From contig NZ_BJYS01000019.1 of assembly GCF_007991635.1 (NCBI RefSeq), positions 1 to 64,000 on the forward strand: DNA of 64,000 nt, given 5' to 3'. The DNA is from Adhaeribacter aerolatus (lineage in GTDB: Bacteria > Bacteroidota > Bacteroidia > Cytophagales > Hymenobacteraceae). The notes beneath the pieces were generated by a model. It was not told the DNA's origin and made no database searches. It saw only the letters and a program-made list of their open reading frames with translations. A program made the translations under genes and the position numbers. Positions within the stretch are counted from its first letter, which is position 1. Every line of letters begins with the position of its first letter. Positions 9,948 through 19,206 of this stretch are shown one piece after another.

Positions 9948-11357
9948 TTAAGTCAGCTTTTGTAATTTTTCAATTTTAGATGCAAAGTAAGCCTTTTTTT
10001 CCGGAATTTTCAATATCAGGTGCTCATATATTTTTATGGCTTTCTTGATCTTACCTTGTTTCACCAGAATTTTGGCCAAGGTCTCGGAGGCCATGTTTTT
10101 CTTGATTTTCGTGCTTTTAGAAGATAGGTCTTCCATTGGTTCGGCCTTGATTTTTACATTAGCCATCGATTTCAGTTTCGGGTTCTGTCGCAAAAACTGA
10201 TCAATGATATCAAACTGCCGGCTTACCGGGGGAGCCGCTGCGGGCGTATAGCTTTCGAGCTGGTGCTGCTTGCTGTATTCCAGAATCAATTCCGGCTGAA
10301 AGTAATACGGCTCGGCTGGCGTTAACTCATCTTTTAACTGAATTATTTCTCCTAACCGGCTGGATGACATCCAGTAACCTAAATCATTTTCATGAAATAC
10401 TTTATAGATTATTTCTTCTTTATAAGGTGTTAGCTGCCCGGTTACCGGTATTTCTTCAACTTCTTTTTCCGGTTTAAACAAATATTCATCAAACCGGGCC
10501 AAGGTTTCGTCAGCCGCTTCCGGCTCCAAACTATTCCCTATTTCAGTTGGTGCTACTGCGTCAATGGTAGCAGGTTCCGGTTCCGCTAAAGGTTCTTCTA
10601 CCGCAGTTTCCGAATTTACCGGCTGAACTTCAAAATCCGTTAAAACTTCTGCCAGCAGGTTTTCGGGCTCGGTAATAATCAGGTTGTTCACAAAGTCTGT
10701 TACGAGGTCGCGGTAGGGCGCTGCCGGCGTCAGGTTTTCGATGGCAAAAAGCGTGTCCTGGTCTTCGTATAATTCAAAAGCCAAACTGTTTTCCGCCTGT
10801 TGGTAAGGCACTGGCAACTCCTCCGGCTCCTCTATGGCTGTTAGTTCTGGTTCTGCTTCCGGGTGTGCCGTTAATAGCTCGGTTTCGACTTCGGCAGTAG
10901 GTATTGTTATATCGTTGGTAGTATCTGCCTGTATGGCGGGGTGATCAATATTTTCTTCTGCTGTAGAATATTCAGGTGTGGGGGCTGCCTCTAAAATTTC
11001 CGGGTTTGGTTCCGTTATGGTTTCATGAGACGGTTCCGCCACTTCCTGGTTTAGCGGGGCAATAATTTGATTTTGTTTTTGGGTGGTTGGTGCCGGCTCA
11101 ATGGGGGCAACGGTTAGTTCGGGGGCGGCGGTATAAATGAGTTTTTTCAGGAGTTGCCGGTTGGTGGCACAAGCAGCAGCCCGCCGGATACGCTGGTTCG
11201 AAAGCATACTACCCTGATCGTAAGCGGCTTTGGCTAAGAGCAGATGCGCGGTCTGGCAGTAAGGAAAGCTCGCCGCCAGTTTTTCCAGCTCGGCTACCTC
11301 TTGCTCCGAAATAGAAGAAACATGATTGATAATGTTTAAAAAAGCCGCTTTATTCAT
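9948..11357 (-). CDS. Hypothetical acidic protein with short C-terminal TPR-like region
   Basis: A 469-residue protein in three parts. Residues 1-80 are helical (FLNIINHVSSISEQEVAELE, then an Ala-rich helix with LLLAKAAYDQGS). A long acidic Pro/Glu/Thr-rich region, probably disordered, runs to about residue 300. The C-terminal 60 residues read like one or two TPR-type helix pairs (SETLAKILVKQGKIKKAIKI and ILKIPEKKAYFASKIEKL). There is no signal peptide. It sits between lptE and secG, and proteins of this shape are common at this spot in Bacteroidota. A scaffold role is only a guess. Confidence 0.8.
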   Translation of the reverse strand: MNKAAFLNIINHVSSISEQEVAELEKLAASFPYCQTAHLLLAKAAYDQGSMLSNQRIRRAAACATNRQLLKKLIYTAAPELTVAPIEPAPTTQKQNQIIAPLNQEVAEPSHETITEPNPEILEAAPTPEYSTAEENIDHPAIQADTTNDITIPTAEVETELLTAHPEAEPELTAIEEPEELPVPYQQAENSLAFELYEDQDTLFAIENLTPAAPYRDLVTDFVNNLIITEPENLLAEVLTDFEVQPVNSETAVEEPLAEPEPATIDAVAPTEIGNSLEPEAADETLARFDEYLFKPEKEVEEIPVTGQLTPYKEEIIYKVFHENDLGYWMSSSRLGEIIQLKDELTPAEPYYFQPELILEYSKQHQLESYTPAAAPPVSRQFDIIDQFLRQNPKLKSMANVKIKAEPMEDLSSKSTKIKKNMASETLAKILVKQGKIKKAIKIYEHLILKIPEKKAYFASKIEKLQKLT

Positions 11358-11457
11358 TTAATCTTATGTCAATTGCCTTTTCTGCTGTTGGCAATCTTAA
11401 ACCTGTATTTATTTAGAATTTCTGAAGGTCAAACTATTAATAATATTTAAGCAATAT

Positions 11458-11988
11458 TTACCAGTTGGCCAAGGAGCGGTTAAAAACATCCTGCACCATT
11501 CTTTCGATAATATCGCGAAGGGCGCGCTCGTCTATCTGGGAAATATTCTGCGACTGCGGAAAATCCCGGAAAGAAGAAAAAGCCTGGTCGAAATCCTGCT
11601 TGGGGTCTTTGGTATTGTGGTAGCGTACCTGGAGCCGGATGGTCAGGCGGTTGGCACCCGCAATGTCACCGCGGGTTTCGTCGTTCTGGATGGCAGCCGG
11701 ACTAAAATTATAAGATAAAATCTGGCCTTCCAGTTGAATGTCGCCGTCCTGGGGGGCCAGTTTCAGGTTGGAGTTACGCTGAAAATACGTCCGGAATTCT
11801 TCGCTAACCAGGTTCGTTAAAAAAGAAGGTCCCTCACCCGAATTATTCTCAAAGTTCCGGATGGTCATGGTTTTGATACCCGGATCGATATTGGTACCGG
11901 TAAAAGAATATTTGATACAGCCGCTCAGCGAAAAAAGCAGGGTAAAAAATGGTATCAGTACGTATCTGCTTTTATTCTTCCAATCCAT
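11458..11988 (-). CDS. lptE: LptE-family LPS assembly lipoprotein
   Basis: A 176-residue lipoprotein with lipobox FSLSGC (Cys at residue 24). It is followed by the Bacteroidota LptE pattern: an early beta segment IKTMTIRNFENNSGEGPSFL, then SEEFRTYFQRNSNLKL, then GQILSYNFSPAAIQ. In other bacteria LptE plugs and supports the LptD barrel that inserts LPS into the outer membrane. Its start overlaps the end of the upstream sigma-54 activator gene by 17 bases, which indicates coupled expression. The family call rests on pattern and synteny. Confidence 0.85.
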   Translation of the reverse strand: MDWKNKSRYVLIPFFTLLFSLSGCIKYSFTGTNIDPGIKTMTIRNFENNSGEGPSFLTNLVSEEFRTYFQRNSNLKLAPQDGDIQLEGQILSYNFSPAAIQNDETRGDIAGANRLTIRLQVRYHNTKDPKQDFDQAFSSFRDFPQSQNISQIDERALRDIIERMVQDVFNRSLANW

Positions 11989-13246
11989 ACTGCTTTAATT
12001 TTCTATATAAAGTTCTTTCGGAAATGCCTAAATCCTGCGCCGCATATTTTCGCTTGTTGTTATGCTTCCGAAGGGCTTTCATAATTAACTCTTTTTCTTT
12101 GATTTCCAGCGACAGCGTTTCTTCTTCGGTTTCGTGCGGAATATCTTCTACCTTGTTCGCCTCATAAGGGTCAGCCTTTCCTTTCACCGATAAAATAAAG
12201 TTGTCGGGGCCGTCCTGGTGGGCTTTATAAGGCCGGGGTTCAAAGGTGCCCATATTTTCAAAAAGGTGGCCGTGGTCTTTCAGGTAATCGTGGTGCTCGC
12301 CGTGGTTCGGGTTAATTAAATCAAATACCAGCTTCTTTAGGTCGTTTACATCCTTCTTCATATCGAAGAGTACCTTGTACAAGATATCGCGCTCCGAAAA
12401 ATCCTTGTCCGGCTTTTTGTTCGAACCAATGAGCATGGGCAATTGATTATTTTGGTCCTGGGGTAAATATTCCCGGAGTTTGGCCGCATTTATCTCCCGG
12501 GTTTCATATTCCAGAACGGAAATCTGCTCTACAATATTCTTTAGTTGCCGGATATTTCCGGGGAACCGGAAGCGCAATAATTCAGCTACGGCATCCGGCG
12601 TCAAGGAAATCGGTTTTACTTTGTATTTGTCCGAAAAATCTGAAGCAAATTTCCTGAATAATAAATATATATCCTCGCCGCGTTCACGTAAAGGTGGAAC
12701 ACTAATAGGTACGGTATTTAAGCGGTAATACAGGTCCTCGCGGAAAGCCCCTTCGTTAACCGCATTTAATAAATTCACGTTGGTAGCAGCTACCACCCGC
12801 ACATCGGTTTTCTGTACTTTAGAAGAACCAACTTTTATAAATTCGCCATTTTCGAGTACGCGCAGCAAACGGGCCTGGGTACCCAAAGGCATTTCGCCAA
12901 TTTCGTCGAGGAAAATGGTGCCGCCGTTGGTTACTTCAAAATAGCCTTTGCGCAAATCGGTAGCGCCGGTAAAAGCACCTTTTTCGTGGCCAAATAATTC
13001 AGAATCGATGGTACCTTCGGGAATGGCGCCGCAGTTAATGGCAATAAACTGGCCGTGCTTGCGCGGACTCAGGTGATGAATAATTTTAGAAAAAGATTCT
13101 TTCCCGCTACCACTTTCGCCGGAAATAAGTACGGTCATGTCGGTAGGCGCTACTTGTACCGCCACCTGGATGGCGTAATTGAGGAGCGGCGAGTTACCGA
13201 TAATTCCGAATCGTTGTTTTATACTTTGTATTTCAGCCGGATTCAA
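11972..13246 (-). CDS. Sigma-54-dependent transcriptional activator (AAA+, Fis-type HTH)
   Basis: A 424-residue enhancer-binding protein. It begins almost directly with the AAA+ domain: Walker A GESGSGKE, the sigma-54 contact loop GAFTGA, and Walker B GGTIFLDEIGEMP. Residues about 320-380 are a linker. The last 40 residues are a Fis-type helix-turn-helix (YAAQDLGISERTLYRKLKQY). No N-terminal receiver or GAF domain is present, so its signal input is not visible. It is encoded between miaB and lptE; targets are unknown. Confidence 0.95.
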   Translation of the reverse strand: MNPAEIQSIKQRFGIIGNSPLLNYAIQVAVQVAPTDMTVLISGESGSGKESFSKIIHHLSPRKHGQFIAINCGAIPEGTIDSELFGHEKGAFTGATDLRKGYFEVTNGGTIFLDEIGEMPLGTQARLLRVLENGEFIKVGSSKVQKTDVRVVAATNVNLLNAVNEGAFREDLYYRLNTVPISVPPLRERGEDIYLLFRKFASDFSDKYKVKPISLTPDAVAELLRFRFPGNIRQLKNIVEQISVLEYETREINAAKLREYLPQDQNNQLPMLIGSNKKPDKDFSERDILYKVLFDMKKDVNDLKKLVFDLINPNHGEHHDYLKDHGHLFENMGTFEPRPYKAHQDGPDNFILSVKGKADPYEANKVEDIPHETEEETLSLEIKEKELIMKALRKHNNKRKYAAQDLGISERTLYRKLKQYGLEE

Positions 13247-13299
13247 ATTTTAATTTTTTAGGGGGTTAAAAACCTAAAAGGGCTATTGTTTTAAAGGCC

Positions 13300-13330
13300 C
13301 AAAGGCTGATAAAAAATTTACCAGCCTTTG
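13300..13330 (-). terminator. Strong hairpin between miaB and the sigma-54 activator gene
   Basis: A 14-base stem (CAAAGGCTGATAAA and TTTACCAGCCTTTG, one mismatch) with a 3-base loop, 24 bases after the miaB stop. There is no T-run directly after it on the minus strand, so it may be a weak terminator or a processing or stability element that separates miaB from the downstream genes. Confidence 0.5.
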
Positions 13331-13354
13331 AGCCTGCAAAAGCAAAAGCGCAAT

Positions 13355-14785
13355 TTATTTTATGGGTTGGCCAAACAGCGTACCTACCGAGCAGGAATCT
13401 ACCAGCACCTCTACGTAATCGCCTTTCTGGTAATTTCCTTTCGGGAAAACCACTACTTTGTTCTGGTCGTTGCGGCCCTGTAAATCGGCCTCCGACTTTT
13501 TAGAAAAGCCTTCTACCAGCACCCGGTGTATTTTGCCTACATCCTGCTGGTTGCGCAGCAGCGATAATTCGCGTTGCTTGTCTATAATTTCCTGTAAACG
13601 CCGTTTTTTTACCTCCAGCGGAATATCATCTACAAATTTCCGGGCGGCCAGCGTACCGGGTCTTTCGGAATAAAAGAACATGTACGAATAATCGTACTGC
13701 ACAAAATCCATCAGACTGAGGGTGTCCTGGTGTTCTTCTTCGGTTTCGGTGCAGAAACCCGCAATCATATCCGAAGAAATGCCGCACTCCTGGCCCAGAA
13801 TCCGGCGGATAGCCTTTACGCGGTTAATATACCATTCCCGGTCGTAGGTCCGGTTCATCAGTTCCAGTACGCGGGAGTTGCCGCTTTGCACGGGCAGGTG
13901 AATATATTTACAAATATTGGGGTACTTTTTAATCGTATACAGCACCTCGTCGGTAATATCTTTGGGGTGCGAGGTGGAGAACCGTACCCGTAAATCAGGG
14001 CTTACTAAAGCGACCCGTTCCAGCAAACCGGCAAAATTTACCTGCTCGGTGCCGTCGGCAGAAGCCCACTTATAAGAATCGACGTTCTGGCCGAGTAAAG
14101 TTACTTCTTTGTAGCCTTCCGCTACCAAGCTTTGGGCTTCGGCCACAATCGAATGCGCATCGCGGCTGCGTTCCCGGCCCCGTGTAAACGGTACCACGCA
14201 AAACGAGCACATGTTATCGCAGCCCCGCATAATGGATATAAAAGCGCTTACCCCGTTGGTGTTTAACCGGATGGGGTTAATGTCGGCGTAGGTTTCTTCG
14301 CGTGAGAGCAGCACGTTTACCGCCCGCTGGCCGCCGTCTACTTCGTTAATCAGGTTAGGTAATTCGCGGTACGCATCCGGACCCACTACCATATCCACTA
14401 GTTTTTCTTCTTCCAGCAATTTCGATTTTAAGCGCTCGGCCATACAACCCAGTACGCCCACCACCAAACCAGGGCGTGATTTTTTCAGCGCATTTATCTG
14501 GCGTAAACGGGCCCGTACGGTTTGTTCGGCTTTTTCCCGGATAGAACAGGTATTCAAAAAAACCACGTCGGCTATATTCAAGTCCGAAGTAGTATCGAAA
14601 CCCTCTTTGGCCAGAATGGAAGACACAATCTCGCTATCGGAGTAATTCATCTGGCAGCCGTAACTCTCGATGTACAGTTTCCGCAAACGCCCGGTATTCT
14701 GGTCTGGGGTTACCTTTGTTTCGCAAGCTTCCGGTTGGGCCGGAGCTTCCGGAATAAAATCTATGTCTGTTAAAAGCGAATTCAT
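13355..14785 (-). CDS. miaB: tRNA-2-methylthio-N6-dimethylallyladenosine synthase
   Basis: MiaB, a radical-SAM methylthiotransferase that adds the 2-methylthio group to i6A37 in tRNA. The N-terminal UPF0004 domain has [15 protein letters not shown], and the radical-SAM cluster motif is [17 protein letters not shown]. The C-terminal TRAM domain ends near [14 protein letters not shown] prefer the ATG at 14785 (MNSLLTDID); a possible TTG at 14806 lies inside a promoter-like TATATTTG box, and another ATG lies at 14791. MiaE, which acts on the same base, is encoded at 22304. Confidence 0.96.
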   Translation of the reverse strand: MNSLLTDIDFIPEAPAQPEACETKVTPDQNTGRLRKLYIESYGCQMNYSDSEIVSSILAKEGFDTTSDLNIADVVFLNTCSIREKAEQTVRARLRQINALKKSRPGLVVGVLGCMAERLKSKLLEEEKLVDMVVGPDAYRELPNLINEVDGGQRAVNVLLSREETYADINPIRLNTNGVSAFISIMRGCDNMCSFCVVPFTRGRERSRDAHSIVAEAQSLVAEGYKEVTLLGQNVDSYKWASADGTEQVNFAGLLERVALVSPDLRVRFSTSHPKDITDEVLYTIKKYPNICKYIHLPVQSGNSRVLELMNRTYDREWYINRVKAIRRILGQECGISSDMIAGFCTETEEEHQDTLSLMDFVQYDYSYMFFYSERPGTLAARKFVDDIPLEVKKRRLQEIIDKQRELSLLRNQQDVGKIHRVLVEGFSKKSEADLQGRNDQNKVVVFPKGNYQKGDYVEVLVDSCSVGTLFGQPIK

Positions 14786-14803
14786 AAGCATTAAAATTGG
14801 GGG

Positions 14804-14811
14804 CAAATATA
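14804..14811 (-). promoter_or_regulatory. Candidate -7 promoter element of miaB
   Basis: TATATTTG on the minus strand matches the Bacteroidota -7 consensus TAnnTTTG exactly. It lies about 12-18 bases before the miaB ATG codons, so the leader would be very short. The -33 element is not clear. Confidence 0.4.
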
Positions 14812-14882
14812 AGGTTTTTTTCGCTACTAAATGACAGAATGGCAGACAAATTTATCTCCCTGATTTTAAGCTGCATAAAAAA

Positions 14883-14909
14883 ACGTGTTAGATTAAAGAT
14901 CTAACACGT
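14883..14909 (-). terminator. Terminator of the lipoprotein gene at 14939
   Basis: A perfect 11-base stem, ACGTGTTAGAT and ATCTAACACGT, with a 5-base loop. On the minus strand it is followed by a run of T. It lies 29 bases after the stop codon of the gene at 14939-15562. Confidence 0.85.
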
Positions 14910-14938
14910 CGCACATAAGCCAAGCTAAGTCTGCTTTT

Positions 14939-15562
14939 TTATTCCACCTTAAACTTGATGGGGTCAGATGTAAGGCTGTGTAAGGTTATTAAACCATAAA
15001 CCGTTTGGCCGGGCTCAATGGTTTTGTCCAGCAAATTAAACTGCTGTAGGTCTTCCCGGAAATTTTTATTTGCAGAGCTGGCTACTAAAATATTGGCTAG
15101 CGAAATTACCGGACCGGTTGGCAAGGTGGTTCCACCCGTTGTTTCTACTTTGCCATAATTGTTGGTATTGGTAGTAGCACCCACCGTGAAATTTAGCGGC
15201 AGGTATAATAAATAAATCCAAGTGCCTTGTTTGATGTTCTGGGCCACAATAGAAGGCGAAACAGGAACAGTTTGGTTGTTGCCCACAATTAATTTTAAAT
15301 TCTCGTTCAGGCGCAGGGCTTTGTTTGTATTATTGGTAATCCGGACAGCTACTACCCGCATACCGTGTTTACGTTCTTTTTTTACATACTTCTTATTCCG
15401 CTTCAGCGACAATACATCGTAGGCATACGAAAATTGTACATCGTCGGTGTTTTCAGTAAAGCCAAATGGGACTTTCTGTGGATTAATGCTTTTGTAACTG
15501 GAGGCGCAGCCGGATAAGAAAAGACATACAGCCACAAAGAGAATTGGTAAACGGTGTTTCAT
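14939..15562 (-). CDS. Hypothetical lipoprotein
   Basis: A 207-residue lipoprotein: signal peptide followed by lipobox LFLSGC (Cys at residue 19). The body has a beta-rich pattern with VVAVRITNNTNKALRLNENL, like small immunoglobulin-like envelope domains, and the C-terminal part reads TIEPGQTVYGLITLHS. That last motif occurs in several Bacteroidota surface lipoproteins of unknown role. It is a single gene with its own terminator. Confidence 0.75.
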   Translation of the reverse strand: MKHRLPILFVAVCLFLSGCASSYKSINPQKVPFGFTENTDDVQFSYAYDVLSLKRNKKYVKKERKHGMRVVAVRITNNTNKALRLNENLKLIVGNNQTVPVSPSIVAQNIKQGTWIYLLYLPLNFTVGATTNTNNYGKVETTGGTTLPTGPVISLANILVASSANKNFREDLQQFNLLDKTIEPGQTVYGLITLHSLTSDPIKFKVE

Positions 15563-15640
15563 GGTTAATTTGCAGGTTTATTTATTTTTAGTTGCGGTTG
15601 CAAATTAAATTAATTTATTAATATTTTAATATATAACTAT

Positions 15641-16936
15641 TTATTTATTTTTAAATATTTCCAGAATTGCCTTTGCTTTTAATAAGCATTCTTCATACTC
15701 TTGCTCCGGGTCCGAGTCGTAAGTAATGGCGCTGCCAACCATGTACGACAGGTATCGGCTGCTGGCGTTATATTGCAGGCTCCGGATAACTACATTCAAA
15801 TCAAAATCGCCGTTGGGTTTAATATAACCCAAACTGCCGGAAAATAAACCGCGGCGGGTAGTTTCGTACTGCTCAATCAACTCCATCGCTCTTATTTTGG
15901 GTGCTCCGGTCATGCTGCCCATCGGGAACGCATTTTTTATGGCCTCCGGAACAGAACAGCCAGGCCGGATGGTGGAGGTTACCGTGGTAATCATTTGGTA
16001 GAGGTGCTGAAAACCATAAATGCCGAACATTTCTTCTACCTTCACCGAACCTATTGCGGACGACTTGGCTAAATCGTTGCGCACCAAATCCATGATCATC
16101 ATGTTTTCGGCTATTTCTTTTTCGCTGGTCCGCAATTGTTCGCGCAAGCGGGCATCTTCCTTTGGGTCCGGGCTGCGCCGGATGGTACCCTTTATGGGTT
16201 GGGAAATTAATTTAGAACCTTCTTTTTTTAAGGAACGCTCCGGCGAGGCGCAGAGTAAATATTTATCGTACAATTTAAAGAAGCCGGCAAAGGGAGTAGG
16301 CGAAGCCTGGTTCAGTGCCCAGAAAGTTGCTGCCGGATTAATAATTGCTTCCGGGGAGAAAAACTCGACGCAATAATTTAATTCGTATACATCGCCTTCC
16401 AGAATATTTTGCTGGATAGCCTTTACCGTATGGAGGTACTGCTGCCGGGAAGTGCGGTGCTCAATTTCGATTTTAGTTTCTGAAACAAACGTAGTAGTGG
16501 GTGTACTTTTAATGGCCGCCAATATTTGCGGAATATCAGCAGCTTGCCGGCTCTTAACCTCAAAGCCCTCTGCATCAAAATAAAAGGCTATTTCGGGTTC
16601 AAAAAAATATACCAGCGGAAAACCCAGGTAATCCGGATTCTGGCTTTTTAATTTTTCTACCTGATTTTTTAGATCATAACTCAGGAATCCACATAAAATT
16701 TGCTCGGTAGCCGCTAAAGCATTAGATAAACCGGAAAACGCATGGTACGGGTGGATTAGCTGTTCCGTGGTGTTGCTTACTGCCAAAATATTCTCGAAGC
16801 CCTGGTAAGGATAAGGAATATGGTTAGGCTCGTAAAAGGCCACAACTTTGTAAGTATCCGCCCACGACAAAGCTTTTTGCTTGAAATCGTTTATGGTAAA
16901 ACCAAGTTGCGCAAACGAAAAATATACGGAATACAT
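15641..16936 (-). CDS. pabB: Aminodeoxychorismate synthase component I
   Basis: A 431-residue chorismate-binding enzyme of the PabB/TrpE family, for the folate precursor p-aminobenzoate. The PIKGT motif (PIKGTIRRSPDPKEDA) carries the lysine typical of PabB, where TrpE has PIAGT. Other conserved blocks are DLVRNDLAKS, GSMTGAPKIRAMELIE and the C-terminal VGSAITYDSDPEQEYEEC. The amidotransferase partner and a lyase are not in this window. A GGAG just 8 bases before the ATG could pair with an upstream CTCC. Confidence 0.88.
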   Translation of the reverse strand: MYSVYFSFAQLGFTINDFKQKALSWADTYKVVAFYEPNHIPYPYQGFENILAVSNTTEQLIHPYHAFSGLSNALAATEQILCGFLSYDLKNQVEKLKSQNPDYLGFPLVYFFEPEIAFYFDAEGFEVKSRQAADIPQILAAIKSTPTTTFVSETKIEIEHRTSRQQYLHTVKAIQQNILEGDVYELNYCVEFFSPEAIINPAATFWALNQASPTPFAGFFKLYDKYLLCASPERSLKKEGSKLISQPIKGTIRRSPDPKEDARLREQLRTSEKEIAENMMIMDLVRNDLAKSSAIGSVKVEEMFGIYGFQHLYQMITTVTSTIRPGCSVPEAIKNAFPMGSMTGAPKIRAMELIEQYETTRRGLFSGSLGYIKPNGDFDLNVVIRSLQYNASSRYLSYMVGSAITYDSDPEQEYEECLLKAKAILEIFKNK

Positions 16937-16998
16937 GAAAAAAGCTCCAGCCTAAATTTGAAGGAGCAAAGTGAATAAAAAAATAGGCAAAAAGCTAA

Positions 16999-17046
16999 AA
17001 GCCCCGGTTTTATCTGGAATACATTTACCGGATAAAGCCAGGGCTT
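16999..17046 (-). terminator. Inverted repeat, probable second terminator upstream of pabB
   Basis: Arms of 16 bases at 16999-17014 and 17031-17046 match at 14 positions. On the minus strand the hairpin is followed by a T-rich stretch. The 364-base spacer 16937-17300 holds this, the terminator at 17244 and no gene. Confidence 0.5.
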
Positions 17047-17243
17047 AGGGCAGGAGCAGGGTTACAACAATGGGAAATCTGCCTTAATAACCAGCTTGAC
17101 GCCCAATTGTTTGCCAATTGCTATAACTTTAAATATCAGTTTTAAATTCTTTAACCTTCTGGTAAATACACTTGAAATGATAGAGAGCAAAACAAAGCCT
17201 GCTTTTCCATTCAAAAACCAAGATTATTAATATTAAGAACGTT

Positions 17244-17282
17244 CATAAAAAAAGGATGACTGTTCTGCCATCCTTTTTTATG
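17244..17282 (-). terminator. Terminator after the zinc-ribbon protein gene
   Basis: Arms CATAAAAAAAGGATG and CATCCTTTTTTATG flank a 10-base loop. It has T-runs on either strand and sits 18 bases after the stop codon of the gene ending at 17301. Confidence 0.85.
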
Positions 17283-17300
17283 AGTTCTGTTTCTGCCAAA

Positions 17301-18032
17301 TTAAGCTACTTTCTGCTCTACATCGGCGAAAATACGGCCGCAGTGTTCGCAAACAATAATTTTTTTATGAGAAGCAATATCGGACTGGCGTTGTGGGGGT
17401 ACCGTATTAAAGCAACCACCGCAGGCATCGCGCTTTACGGTTACTACCGCTAAACCATTGCGCACGTTCTGGCGAATGCGGGAATAGGCCATTAGTAAAC
17501 GGTCCTCGATGTGCTTTACGGCTTCTTCGCGTTCCTGCATCAAGGCTCTTTCTTCTTCTTCGCTCTCAGAAACGATTACCTGTAACTCACCGTTTTTAGA
17601 AGCCAAATCTTTGCGGCGCTCTTCCAGTTTTTGTTTCGTGCCGGCAATTTCGTTGTTTTTTTGCTCTATCTGGTAGTAGCCTTCTTTTATCTTTTTCTCA
17701 GAAATTTGAATTTCCAGGCGCTGCAGTTCAATCTCTTTGGTAATAGCATCGTACTCGCGGTTGTTCCGAACATTGGATTGCTGGTCTTCGTATTTGCGGA
17801 TTAAATTTTCAGAATCCTTGATAGCTTGCTTGCGGGCGGCAATATTATCGTTTATGGCCTGAATTTCTTCATCAAATTTATTTACGCGCACCTCGTAACC
17901 GGCAATTTCGTCTTCCAGGTCCCGGACTTCTTCCGGTAAATCGCCCCGAACCCTTCTTATTTCGTCTAGCTGAGAATCAATGGTTTGAAGCCGCATCAAA
18001 GCTTCTAATTTGTTAGCAACGGTACTTTCCAT
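17301..18032 (-). CDS. Coiled-coil protein with C-terminal zinc ribbon
   Basis: A 243-residue protein. Residues about 5-180 are long coiled coil with heptad-like Glu/Lys/Leu pattern (for example EIELQRLEIQISEKKIKEGY). The last 45 residues hold a four-Cys zinc ribbon: CGGC, then CEHC in IIVCEHCGRIF. This is the C4-type zinc-ribbon family related to CT398/FlgZ-like and DksA-like proteins, found next to NIF3-type genes in many bacteria. The role is uncertain. It lies 8 bases after the NIF3-type gene, clearly in one operon. Confidence 0.88.
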   Translation of the reverse strand: MESTVANKLEALMRLQTIDSQLDEIRRVRGDLPEEVRDLEDEIAGYEVRVNKFDEEIQAINDNIAARKQAIKDSENLIRKYEDQQSNVRNNREYDAITKEIELQRLEIQISEKKIKEGYYQIEQKNNEIAGTKQKLEERRKDLASKNGELQVIVSESEEEERALMQEREEAVKHIEDRLLMAYSRIRQNVRNGLAVVTVKRDACGGCFNTVPPQRQSDIASHKKIIVCEHCGRIFADVEQKVA

Positions 18033-18040
18033 GTAGTGCT

Positions 18041-19138
18041 TTAAGTGTATCTGACAGGATTAGTATTGACTTTCGATTTTAAGACTGCAAAATTACTAAA
18101 CTTTTTTCGAATAATATCATAAAATATTTCCTTTGTAAAAACTTCACTTTCATAATGTCCGATATCGGCCAGGAGCATCTTTTTTTCCGGGATAAAAAAC
18201 TCATGGTATTTCAAATCGGCCGTTACAAAAGCATCGGCTCCCTGGCGCAAAGCGTCTTTTATTAAAAAGCTACCGGCTCCGCCGCAAAGTGCTACTTTCT
18301 TTATTTTATCTCCCGTAAACTCCGTATGCCGCAGGGCATTTAACTGCAGGTACGCTTTCAGGTAATCTAAAAACTCCGGTGGGGTTAAAGCTTCGGGTAA
18401 ATTGCCAATCATGCCGGCGCCGGTTTCCTGGTTGGCATTCTCCAGACGGTAAATATCGTAAGCCACTTCCTCGTATGGGTGGGCCGCAAATAAGGCCGTT
18501 AAGATTTTATCTTTCAAATGATCCGGCAATATTACTTCCAGGCGGTTTTCGGCTACTTCTTCCTGTTGGCCCGCTTCGCCAATATGCGGGTTGGCATTTA
18601 CCGAAGGTTTAAAGGTACCCGTGCCGCTTACCCGGAAGCTGCAATTCTGGTATTCGCCAATCTGCCCGGCCCCGGCAGCGTACAGAGCGGCCAGCACTTT
18701 AGGCGTATCTGTGAGCGGGGCAAATGTTATCAGTTTTAATAAGTTGCCGGTTTTGGGGCTGAGAATTCTAATATATTGCAGACCTAACTTTTCGCAGATT
18801 TTTGCGTTCACGCCGGACAATACATTATCCAGGTTGGTGTGGCAGGCATAAATGGCTATATCGCGCTTTATGGCTTGAATAATTATTTTTTCTACCTCAT
18901 CGCGGCCAGTAAGTTGTTTTAAGGGCCGGAAAATTACCGGATGGTGGGCTACAATCAGGTTACAACCCGCTGCCAGGGCTTCATCGAGTACGGCCAGCGT
19001 ACAATCCAGCGTTACCAGAACGCCCGTAACTTCAATATTTGGGTCGCCGGTTTGTAAGCCCGAGTTGTCGTAGCTTTCCTGGTAAGTGAGGGGCGCGAGT
19101 TGCTGCAGGAGGTTGGTGATATCTTTTATTTTGGTCAT
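18041..19138 (-). CDS. NIF3/YqfO-type dinuclear metal protein
   Basis: A NIF3-family protein that forms hexameric toroids with a two-metal site. I use the ATG giving MTKIKDITNLLQQLAPL (365 residues). A longer frame starting at 19237 would run into lpxK and adds a non-conserved leader. Metal-site blocks are VAHHPVIFRPLKQLTGRD near the start and TADLKYHEFF with DIGHYESE near the end. The middle 110-residue insert (GAGQIGEYQNCSFRVSGTG, HPYEEVAYDIY) is the extra CutA-like domain of the YqfO branch. The biochemical role is debated for the family. Confidence 0.9.
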   Translation of the reverse strand: MTKIKDITNLLQQLAPLTYQESYDNSGLQTGDPNIEVTGVLVTLDCTLAVLDEALAAGCNLIVAHHPVIFRPLKQLTGRDEVEKIIIQAIKRDIAIYACHTNLDNVLSGVNAKICEKLGLQYIRILSPKTGNLLKLITFAPLTDTPKVLAALYAAGAGQIGEYQNCSFRVSGTGTFKPSVNANPHIGEAGQQEEVAENRLEVILPDHLKDKILTALFAAHPYEEVAYDIYRLENANQETGAGMIGNLPEALTPPEFLDYLKAYLQLNALRHTEFTGDKIKKVALCGGAGSFLIKDALRQGADAFVTADLKYHEFFIPEKKMLLADIGHYESEVFTKEIFYDIIRKKFSNFAVLKSKVNTNPVRYT

Positions 19139-19179
19139 CAGGAGTAAATTGGTTTTAACAGCCGAGTTAAAATTAATGT

Positions 19180-19187
19180 TAATTTTG
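19180..19187 (+). promoter_or_regulatory. Candidate -7 promoter element of lpxK
   Basis: TAATTTTG matches TAnnTTTG exactly and ends 19 bases before the lpxK start codon. A -33 TTG at the usual spacing is not clear. Confidence 0.4.
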
Positions 19188-19206
19188 CAGCCGAAAGAAT
19201 GCCGGC

